Assembly (NCBI GenBank): GCA_964642855.1
Contig: CAZXSK010000109.1
Coordinates: 1 to 6,993, forward strand
Length of the DNA: 6,993 nucleotides
From: CAZXSK01 sp964642855
Lineage (GTDB): Bacteria > Planctomycetota > Phycisphaerae > SM23-33
Direction of reading: 5' to 3'
The notes under the pieces were generated by a model, which was not told where the DNA came from, did no database searches, and saw nothing but the letters and a program-made list of their open reading frames with translations. This document shows positions 1-5,548 of this stretch, one piece after another. Every line of letters begins with the position of its first letter. Positions within the stretch are counted from its first letter, which is position 1. The position numbers and the translations under genes were made by a program.

Positions 1-38
1 GCGGATGCTGCGCCCGCCGCCCGCAAAGCAACCCCGCG

Positions 39-46
39 AAAGGAAG
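39..46 (+). promoter_or_regulatory. Ribosome binding site of the first secreted protein gene
   Basis: AAAGGAAG ends five bases before the ATG at 52, with its AGGA core seven bases away. This is good Shine-Dalgarno spacing. It matters because the reading frame is open all the way from base 1 to 51 with no in-frame ATG, GTG or TTG, so the frame alone does not fix the start. The site plus the signal peptide that begins at this Met settle it. Confidence 0.7.
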
Positions 47-51
47 ACCCC

Positions 52-1242
52 ATGCTGCACCGGAAACCAATCATCGCCGCCCCCGCCGCCCTGCTGCTCG
101 TCCTGGCCTGCTTCGCCCAACCCGCAGCGGCCTGCTGGGAAGATGTCCCCATCGAGAAAATCCTCGAAGGCGCCGATCTCGTCGTGGTCGGCAAGATCAC
201 CGACATCCCGTCGGTCATCGTCCGCAACAAACGCGACTACTCCCTGGCCACGCTCACCGTCCGCGAAACGCTCAAGGGCAAGGTCGACGGCAACAGCGTG
301 AAGCTCACCTTCCCCGATAAAGCCACCATTTCCACCGACATCATCTACCGGAAGGGACAGGACGGCGTCTGGATCCTCAACAAGGACAAGACCACCGGCC
401 ACTACATGGCTACCTATCCCAAGGACTACCAGAAGCTCGACGAGCTACCCAAAATCCGGCCGATTCTGAATCTCCAAGCCGCTCCGAAATACAAGCTGCC
501 CGAGGACGCCAACGAGGTGGTTCTGCAGTACGACGTAGGCGGCGGGATGATGCGACGTGTCAATGACGAGCCGCTGCTGGCGATTCATGCCGATGGCACG
601 GTGAAGCTCGGCTCGCCCTATGGCTGGCGAAAGGCGATGCAGACGAAGATCTCCGCCGACCGGGTCCAGGAGATCCTCGCGACCGTTCTGCACGTTCACG
701 ATTTCGAGAATGTCGACGCCGACGAGATCAAGAAGGAGATCGAGAAGGAAGGGCGACACTGCCGCATCGCCGATGCCGGGACCGTCTTCGTTCGGGTCGA
801 CGTGAAAGGCCACAAGCATTCCGCGAACATCTACGCCCTCGACGATCAGGCCCGCCTGAACAAGCACATCAAGCCCCTGCAGGACATGGCCGCCATCGAG
901 AACTACCTCACCGGTCTGATACACGTGGCCTACGCCGGCGGCGAGAAGAAACTCGCCCAACGTCTCGCCGAGATCAACCGGGCCCTGCGGAAGAAGTACA
1001 GCAAAGCGCCGCCCCTTACGGCCGGCGACCTTCGATACGCCACCGCCACCGCCAAGGGCGAACTGAAGATCACCTTCCGGCGCGTCCGCAAGCTCGACCT
1101 GGCCGAGCAGATCACCACCGCCACCGCCACGTACCCCCCTGAGGATTCCGGGAAGAAGCCCGAAATCAAGGTAGGTTTCTACGCCAGGGATGTCAGCAAG
1201 GACAACTCCGGGGACGGCCTGCTGCCACCGGTCGGCGATTGA
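52..1242 (+). CDS. Secreted protein of unknown function, possible lipoprotein
   Basis: This 396-residue exported protein belongs to no family I can name with confidence. Seen: a basic start (MLHRKP), a hydrophobic core at about 7-20, then AQPAAA before Cys28, fitting signal peptidase I cleavage after Ala27. VLAC at 17-20 could instead be a lipobox, making it a lipoprotein. Residues 28-145 contain ADLVVVGKITDI, ETLKGKV and a YRKGQDGVWIL strand. This is loosely like secreted OB/TIMP-like modules in which a short Cys-containing start leads into an 'ADVVVVGxV' strand. Residues about 155-290 (LQYDVGGGMM, LLAIHADGTVKL, then helix ISADRVQEILATVL) recall the layout of DUF6438-type domains, but without their paired cysteines. 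Residues 295-318 are a basic helix, and 320-380 another beta-rich part. The tail is acidic and Gly/Pro-rich. The gene stands alone on its strand, with 446 bases before the next gene. Export is fairly sure; the domain likenesses are weak inference. Confidence 0.85.
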   Translation: MLHRKPIIAAPAALLLVLACFAQPAAACWEDVPIEKILEGADLVVVGKITDIPSVIVRNKRDYSLATLTVRETLKGKVDGNSVKLTFPDKATISTDIIYRKGQDGVWILNKDKTTGHYMATYPKDYQKLDELPKIRPILNLQAAPKYKLPEDANEVVLQYDVGGGMMRRVNDEPLLAIHADGTVKLGSPYGWRKAMQTKISADRVQEILATVLHVHDFENVDADEIKKEIEKEGRHCRIADAGTVFVRVDVKGHKHSANIYALDDQARLNKHIKPLQDMAAIENYLTGLIHVAYAGGEKKLAQRLAEINRALRKKYSKAPPLTAGDLRYATATAKGELKITFRRVRKLDLAEQITTATATYPPEDSGKKPEIKVGFYARDVSKDNSGDGLLPPVGD

Positions 1243-1310
1243 CCAGGCTGTGTTGCCCGAACGGGATCCTGGATCTCAGCCGAAGCATGAATCGCAGCGG
1301 GCAGGTTGGT

Positions 1311-1332
1311 CGGCAGGATGGGGATCCTGCCG
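1311..1332. repeat. Perfect 9-bp inverted repeat with GGGG loop (possible terminator hairpin)
   Basis: CGGCAGGAT at 1311-1319 is the exact reverse complement of ATCCTGCCG at 1324-1332, separated by GGGG. A further U-G pair is possible at the base of the stem in plus-strand RNA. It lies about 70 bases after the stop of the upstream gene, a reasonable place for a transcript end. No T-run follows it on the plus strand, so it is not a standard intrinsic terminator. It could also be chance in GC-rich DNA. Confidence 0.45.
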
Positions 1333-1676
1333 GAGCCCGGGCTGAAGACCGCCTTGCGCAGCCCCTCCGGTGACAGCCCGTAGTTCATCGGCACGTTGTT
1401 GGCAGAGCTTGCCGCGCCATCGGTCTTGGAGGGCTCTGTCGGCGGCCATGCGGGGCCCTCAAGGGGAGCGACCGATTCGACCTACATACCACCGGTTGTC
1501 GGGGCCAGGTCCAGACATGCGCAACCTATGAACCCCGAAGCACCAAGGGACGCCGCCGGTAAGGGGACGATCTCCAGGAACACCGCGGAAAGTGGCGACC
1601 CGTGAGCTGGGGAACGGGGTTCCTGATGGAAGGCGAACCAGCCGATCACCGATTCGAGTTTCTTCGACGGAGTTCT

Positions 1677-1688
1677 GGAGAAAAAGGA
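1677..1688 (+). promoter_or_regulatory. Ribosome binding region deciding the start of the beta-propeller gene
   Basis: GGAGAAAAAGGA lies directly before two nearby in-frame ATGs at 1689 and 1695. GGAG (1677-1680) is eight bases from the first ATG; AAGGA (1684-1688) is six bases from the second. Both starts have a well-placed site. An upstream in-frame start at 1602 (GTG) would put a polar stretch of 29 residues before the signal peptide and is unlikely. Confidence 0.65.
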
Positions 1689-3299
1689 ATGAGTATGAGC
1701 AATCCGCGCAAGCACGTTGGTCGCTACCTGCCCGTGGCGGGAGGGGTGCTGGTGGCAGCTTTGGTTCTGGTGTCGGTTCAGGGCCGGGCCGATCAGGCGA
1801 AGTCGGAAGACAAAGAGACGGCGGGTTGGCCGATGATGCACGCCCACGGCGATTACGCGCCGGTCAAGAGCGACGTGGAGTTGGTTGAGAAGGCCAAGGA
1901 CATCCGCCTGGCGTGGAACGGCCCGGAACACCTGGGCTTCGCCAAGACCTCCAGCGGCGGGTTCAAGTACGGCAAATACACCGAGCCGGCCGGGATCGAA
2001 CCGTTCAACAGCGGAACGGCGACGCCTATCGTAGCCGAGGGGATGGTCTTCCACAGCTACTTCCACCCCACCGGGGGCGTGTTGGACGAGGGCCGATACA
2101 AGAACAAGCCTCACGGCTACCGGGCGATCTCCGCAGATGACGTGCTGATCGCCATCGACGCCAAAACGGGCAAGCAGAAGTGGAAGGCCGTCGAGAAGGA
2201 CAAGGGCGTCAACCGGGGCGGCAGGAAGCGCGTGCACTGGGGCGTAAGCCCCGCCTGCGCCGACGGCGTGGTGTACTCGATGGGCTCCACCGGGCGGCTG
2301 TACGCCTACCGGGCCAGCGACGGGACGCGCAAGTGGGAAAGCGACATCGGCCCGGCCCACGAGAAGTACGAGCAGATCAAGGTCGAGGCGCTGAAAGAGA
2401 AGAAGCGAGTCGTCGGGGATTCATGGAAAACCAGCCTGGTGGTTGCCGAGGGCGTGCTCGTAGCCACCGACGGGTGGAACGGGCTGATGGGCTTCGAGAC
2501 GGCTACGGGCAAGCGCATCTGGCATGCCAGGAAGGTCAACTCGACATGGGCCACGCCGGCGATCTGGCGGAAGGACGGCAGGGAGTACCTGCTTGTCTGC
2601 ACGCGCGAAGGCGAGCTGCGGCTGCTGGATCCGCGCGACGGCAAGGAACTCTGGAAGGAGAAAGTCGGCGTCAACTACCCCACGCTCGTGCTTCACGGTG
2701 ACATCGCCATCTGCAACGTCAAGCAGGCAGGCGAGAAGGACAGCGAGGGCGTCTACGGCGGCATCCGCATCTCCACCGAGGGAATCAAGAGGCTCTGGTC
2801 GTTCCCGGAGGAGGTCAACACGATCACCAACTTCGGGGGCGCGGACAACGCCGCGACCCGCTGGCTGGCCATCCGGGACGATCTGGCGATTCTCTGCCGC
2901 AAGACCACGCCGCGCTCCGGGCGAAGCAAGTACGACATCATGATCACCGTGCTCAAACCCGAGACCGGTGAGATTCTCTACCGACGGCTGGTGACCGAGA
3001 AGGACGCCCCCGAGAAGGCCTCCAAGCGCGTTCGTATGCCGATCCTGATGGGCGATTATGTCATGTTGATGACCGATCAGAACCACGGCAACAGCGGGTA
3101 TGGCGGGTACTACTACCACATCGAACGCAACGACGACGGAACGTTCAAGACGCTCACCTACGCGGGCCAATGGCCTAAACGCCACTTCGCCCTTACAGGC
3201 TATGAGACGCCCATCGAGATTCCTTACGTCGGCGGGCGGCTGTACTTCCGCTCGATGAAGGGAATCGCCTGCTACGACCTGCGCAAGCAGACCCCGTAG
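1689..3299 (+). CDS. Secreted PQQ-like repeat beta-propeller protein
   Basis: The product has 536 residues from the ATG at 1689 (534 if 1695 is used). Residues 1-33 form a signal peptide: basic PRKHVGR, a hydrophobic stretch at about 14-30, then a likely cut after GRA. The mature part carries blades of the PQQ-like (Trp-docking) type, each ending in a turn plus tG.xxW: VLIAIDAKTGKQKW at 152-165, GRLYAYRASDGTRKW at 202-216, GLMGFETATGKRIW at 265-278 and GELRLLDPRDGKELW at 308-322. Weaker repeats follow around 415-432 and 516-531 (GIACYDL). Such proteins are abundant in Planctomycetota and usually act as periplasmic scaffolds or substrate binders. No cytochrome c CxxCH motif and no Cys-Cys pair typical of quinoprotein alcohol dehydrogenases is present, so redox activity with PQQ is not supported. 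The segment at 465-480 is rich in Gly and Tyr (GYGGYYYH). It is probably transcribed alone and converges with the minus-strand operon. The fold is fairly sure; the function is unknown. Confidence 0.9.
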   Translation: MSMSNPRKHVGRYLPVAGGVLVAALVLVSVQGRADQAKSEDKETAGWPMMHAHGDYAPVKSDVELVEKAKDIRLAWNGPEHLGFAKTSSGGFKYGKYTEPAGIEPFNSGTATPIVAEGMVFHSYFHPTGGVLDEGRYKNKPHGYRAISADDVLIAIDAKTGKQKWKAVEKDKGVNRGGRKRVHWGVSPACADGVVYSMGSTGRLYAYRASDGTRKWESDIGPAHEKYEQIKVEALKEKKRVVGDSWKTSLVVAEGVLVATDGWNGLMGFETATGKRIWHARKVNSTWATPAIWRKDGREYLLVCTREGELRLLDPRDGKELWKEKVGVNYPTLVLHGDIAICNVKQAGEKDSEGVYGGIRISTEGIKRLWSFPEEVNTITNFGGADNAATRWLAIRDDLAILCRKTTPRSGRSKYDIMITVLKPETGEILYRRLVTEKDAPEKASKRVRMPILMGDYVMLMTDQNHGNSGYGGYYYHIERNDDGTFKTLTYAGQWPKRHFALTGYETPIEIPYVGGRLYFRSMKGIACYDLRKQTP

Positions 3300-3403
3300 C
3301 CCAGCGGCCGCTTCGGACGCATCGGGTGAGGCCCCCGTGGGGCGATTCCGACGGCCTTGTGGCCTGACGGTGACGCGGGACGGTGACCAGCTCATTGTCG
3401 ACA

Positions 3404-3419
3404 ACGCCCCCGGGGGCGT
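3404..3419. repeat. Perfect 16-bp palindrome at the convergent gene ends
   Basis: ACGCCCCC at 3404-3411 is followed directly by its reverse complement GGGGGCGT at 3412-3419, overlapping the first base of the minus-strand TGA stop (3419-3421). Next to it is another perfect palindrome, TTGTCGACAA (3395-3404). The 119-base convergent gap also contains GCCCC-CGT-GGGGC (3331-3343), AGCGGCCGCT (3303-3312) and GACGGTGAC twice (3366-3374 and 3379-3387). Placement between two converging genes suits transcript ends, but there is no T-run on either strand, so a Rho-independent terminator is not shown. Confidence 0.5.
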
Positions 3420-3910
3420 CAGGCGTTCGGGGTCTCGCCGGAGGGTCCTTGTTCGCGGGCGGCGTTGGCGATGGCCTGGGAGACCTGCACGTACTGCATG
3501 CGGGTTTCGTAGAGGGCCCGGTCGATGAGCTGTTTCTCATCGTCTTCGAGGTTGCCCTTGGTCTTCTCTTCGAGGACCGAGAGCGTGTCGATGTGGAACT
3601 TCGCCAGCTCCGGGTCGAGGTATCGCTTGCCGGACTGCGGATCGACCACGCCACCCAAGGCCATGACCACCTGCGTGACCAGCGAGCTGACGAGCGTGTT
3701 GAACGAGGCGGGGGGCAGGTCGCGCTGGCCGGCCTGGCCTTCCTCGTCGCCGGAGGCGGCGGCTGCTGCGCTCATGTGGTCGGCGTTCTGGGCGGCTTTC
3801 TTCTCGACCTCTTCGGCGAGCTTTTCCTTCTCGGCCTGGGCCTGGGTTTTCCAGTCGTCGTCGACGATGATTTTGGGTTTCTCTTCGCCCGATTGCTGAT
3901 TGTCAGCCAT
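3419..3910 (-). CDS. DUF1844 domain protein
   Basis: A small, soluble protein of 163 residues whose function is not known. The N-terminus (KPKIIVDDDWK, 11-21) is the motif typical of planctomycete DUF1844 proteins as I recall them. A charged Lys/Glu/Ala-rich helix follows (about 21-42, possible coiled coil), then a flexible Ala/Gly/Glu/Gln stretch (45-66). The DUF1844 core runs from about 69 to 145: SFNTLVSSLVTQVVMALGG, then DPELAKFHIDTLSVLEEKTKGNL split by the usual turn, then DEKQLIDRALYETRMQYV. The family signature (short helix, LG, Ala-Lys-x-x-Ile-Asp, K-T-K-G-N-L, final Leu-Tyr-x-x-R) is all there. No signal peptide or membrane segment, so cytoplasmic. The ATG at 3910 is chosen because it starts the conserved motif and has GAAGGGA five bases upstream. 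A longer frame up to 4129 would overlap the sulfatase gene and adds arginine-rich, shadow-like sequence. It is the last gene of a likely pyrG-sulfatase-DUF1844 operon, 53 bases after the sulfatase. Confidence 0.9.
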   Translation of the reverse strand: MADNQQSGEEKPKIIVDDDWKTQAQAEKEKLAEEVEKKAAQNADHMSAAAAASGDEEGQAGQRDLPPASFNTLVSSLVTQVVMALGGVVDPQSGKRYLDPELAKFHIDTLSVLEEKTKGNLEDDEKQLIDRALYETRMQYVQVSQAIANAAREQGPSGETPNA

Positions 3911-3915
3911 GGTTG

Positions 3916-3922
3916 TCCCTTC
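3916..3922 (-). promoter_or_regulatory. Ribosome binding site of the DUF1844 gene
   Basis: On the minus strand GAAGGGA sits five bases before the ATG at 3910. It supports this start over the upstream in-frame candidates, which would lie within the sulfatase gene. Confidence 0.6.
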
Positions 3923-3963
3923 GTGTTGTCGCCTGTGCGGCGGGTCGGTTCGGGTTATGCGGG

Positions 3964-5499
3964 TCAGGCACCGGCGATGCGCGGCATGCGCATCGGCTCG
4001 GACTGGAGCGTCGCCTGCATGAACTCCACCAGCAGGGCAGCTTTCAGCCCGGCTGCCTCGGGCTCGTGCCAGAGATTGCGGACCTCGCCGGGGTCTTCCT
4101 GCAGGTCGAACAGCTCGCCGTCGTCCCACGTTCGGTACACGGTAATCTTATAGCGCTGGTTGACGTAGGTCCTCATATGGCAGACATCGCGGCCGTGGTG
4201 GTTCTCGGTGACCGACCAGTTCCGCACCGGTCCGTTGCCGCGCCACGAGGGCAGTGCGTCGAGGCCGGTGATGGTTCCGGGCACGTCGAGACCGGCCGCC
4301 CGGAGGAACGTGGGCGTCAGGTCGACGATGTTCTGGATGTCGTCGGCTACGCGTCCGGCGGGGACATTCCCGCCCGGCCAGCGGACCAGCAGCGGGATGC
4401 GCAGCAGGTCTTCGTAGTGGTGAATGGCCTTGGCGGTCAGCCCGTGCTGCCCGAGGAAGTGCCCGTGGTCGGTGGTGAACACCACCAGCGTGTTGTCGGC
4501 GATCTCCAGGCGGTCGAGGGTATCGAGGATCCGGCCGATCTGGGCATCCATGAAGCTGGTCATGCCGTAATAGATGGCCATGTTCTTCTTGAGCTGCTCG
4601 ACGTCGTGCACCTGGCTGTGGCCGCCGTGGATCGCGCCGTCGGACGGCGGGAAGAGCTTCGCGAAATCGGCGTCTTCTTTCATCGCCTCGGCGAAATGCG
4701 GCGGGTTGTGGTCATGTTCGCCTTCGCGGATCCGGCCGGGCTGCATGTCGTCGGGGTCGTACATGCTGGCCCAGGGCTCGGGCACGGTGTAGGGCGGGTG
4801 CGGGTCGTGGAAACTTGCCCATGCGAGGAACGGCTGATCTGCGTCGACGGCCTGGTTGATGTGGTCGATGGTCCGCTCGGCGGTCCATACCGAGTAGTGG
4901 AACTCTTCGGGCAGATCCCAGTGGAGCTGTCCCTTTTCGTAATACGGTTTGCCGTCGTCGTCCTGCCTGGGCGGCCAGGGCTGGAAGTAGTCCCGCCAGT
5001 TGGTCAGGCCTTTTTCTTCCATCCAGATGGCGTAGTGCTGTCCGACGTGGCTTTCGTTGCCGTGCATGCGTGCGGTGTCGACGTGCTGGAAGCCGTACCA
5101 GGGCCCGCGGAACTTCCGCCAGAAGTCGAGGTCCCGCAGGATCGGCTGGCATTCGATGGACTCGTAGCCGGGCTCGGACGCCAGGGGCTGGAAGTGGGCC
5201 TTGCCGATCAGTGCGGTGTAGTAGCCCTGCCGGCTGAGCATGTCGCCGATGGTGGGTACGTCTTCGAAGAGCTTGGTGCCCAGCGACCACGCCCCGTGCT
5301 GGGAGGGGTACATTCCGGTGATGATGCTCGCGCGGGTCGGCGTGCAGGTGGGGTTGGGGCAATAGGCCCGGTCGAAGCGGGTTCCTTCGTCGCAGAGGCG
5401 ATCGAGCGCGGGGGTTCGGATGGCCGGGTTGACCTTCCCGAGCGTGCTGTAGTGCTGCTGGTCGGATGTGATCAGCAGAATGTTCGGACGGCTGGACAT
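3964..5499 (-). CDS. Sulfatase (formylglycine-dependent, alkaline phosphatase superfamily)
   Basis: A 511-residue hydrolase of sulfate esters, or of related phosphonate/phosphate esters; the substrate is unknown. Residues 4-15 (RPNILLITSDQQ) give the first metal-binding strand with Asp13; the usual second Asp is Gln14, as in phosphonate monoester hydrolase and choline-sulfatase-like members. The formylglycine motif is CTPTR at 52-56 followed by ASIITG, an intact CxPxR, so Cys52 should be oxidised by a formylglycine-generating enzyme. Other expected active-site residues are Lys100 and His102 (IGKAHF), His231 (FHDPHPPY), Asp344-His345 (TTDHG) and Lys357. The C-terminal subdomain has the usual ELFDLQEDPGEVRNLW ending (462-477). 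Length is normal for the family. There is no signal peptide, which is unusual because many planctomycete sulfatases are exported. The gene lies 49 bases after pyrG and 53 before the DUF1844 gene. The ATG at 5499 starts just before the conserved first strand and has a strong ribosome binding site. Confidence 0.95.
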   Translation of the reverse strand: MSSRPNILLITSDQQHYSTLGKVNPAIRTPALDRLCDEGTRFDRAYCPNPTCTPTRASIITGMYPSQHGAWSLGTKLFEDVPTIGDMLSRQGYYTALIGKAHFQPLASEPGYESIECQPILRDLDFWRKFRGPWYGFQHVDTARMHGNESHVGQHYAIWMEEKGLTNWRDYFQPWPPRQDDDGKPYYEKGQLHWDLPEEFHYSVWTAERTIDHINQAVDADQPFLAWASFHDPHPPYTVPEPWASMYDPDDMQPGRIREGEHDHNPPHFAEAMKEDADFAKLFPPSDGAIHGGHSQVHDVEQLKKNMAIYYGMTSFMDAQIGRILDTLDRLEIADNTLVVFTTDHGHFLGQHGLTAKAIHHYEDLLRIPLLVRWPGGNVPAGRVADDIQNIVDLTPTFLRAAGLDVPGTITGLDALPSWRGNGPVRNWSVTENHHGRDVCHMRTYVNQRYKITVYRTWDDGELFDLQEDPGEVRNLWHEPEAAGLKAALLVEFMQATLQSEPMRMPRIAGA

Positions 5500-5503
5500 A
5501 CGT

Positions 5504-5511
5504 TCCTTCCT
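5504..5511 (-). promoter_or_regulatory. Ribosome binding site of the sulfatase gene
   Basis: AGGAAGGA on the minus strand ends four bases before the ATG at 5499, with its first AGGA eight bases away. It lies in the 49-base gap after pyrG, showing that the sulfatase starts its own translation even if it shares the transcript. Confidence 0.65.
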
Positions 5512-5548
5512 GGGGTCTGCGTGGACTGTGCGTGCCGGCCCGAATGTG

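Larger units (their letters stand above)
1243..1688. other. Long intergenic region between the two secreted-protein genes
   Basis: These 446 bases hold no gene I can support. Present in it: a perfect 9-bp inverted repeat at 1311-1332; the 9-mer GGGATCCTG twice (1263-1271 and 1321-1329); the 10-mer ACCGATTCGA twice (1471-1480 and 1648-1657); and a minus-strand stretch (1299-1403) with coding-like third positions, open between a stop at 1482-1484 and the antisense of the upstream gene. I found no convincing -35/-10 pair for the downstream gene, although its promoter should lie here given the distance. Short frames starting at TTG 1396 (plus) and GTG 1394 (minus) lack a clear ribosome binding site. 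Confidence 0.6.

Noticed and set aside
1396..1605. Small plus-strand frame (69 codons, TTG start) in the long gap
   Set aside because: Weak start codon, no ribosome binding site, composition without structure, and no resemblance to any known protein.
1471..1657. ACCGATTCGA repeated at 1471 and 1648 as an operator pair
   Set aside because: Two 10-mers 177 bases apart are weak evidence. There is no promoter-like element between them and no symmetry in the motif, so it was kept only as a note in the gap description.
1482..2360. Open minus-strand frame spanning the gap and the start of the beta-propeller gene
   Set aside because: Most of it is antisense to the signal peptide and first blades. 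The part in the gap has no coding-like third-position bias and no ribosome binding site I could see.
1689..3299. True PQQ-dependent alcohol or glucose dehydrogenase
   Set aside because: The blades match the PQQ-like repeat fold, but there is no vicinal Cys pair, no cytochrome c motif and no recognisable catalytic Asp context, so only the fold is called.
2421..3404. Open minus-strand frame of 327 codons opposite the beta-propeller gene
   Set aside because: Mirror-frame shadow. The plus strand encodes clear repeated propeller blades, while the antisense product has no recognisable motif.
3910..4129. Longer N-terminus for the DUF1844 protein
   Set aside because: The extra 73 residues are Arg/Ala-rich shadow sequence overlapping the sulfatase C-terminus. 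The ATG at 3910 starts the conserved motif and has its own ribosome binding site.
3383..4153. Plus-strand frame of 256 codons opposite the DUF1844 gene
   Set aside because: Antisense to a recognised conserved domain; Gly/Leu/Val-rich shadow without motifs.
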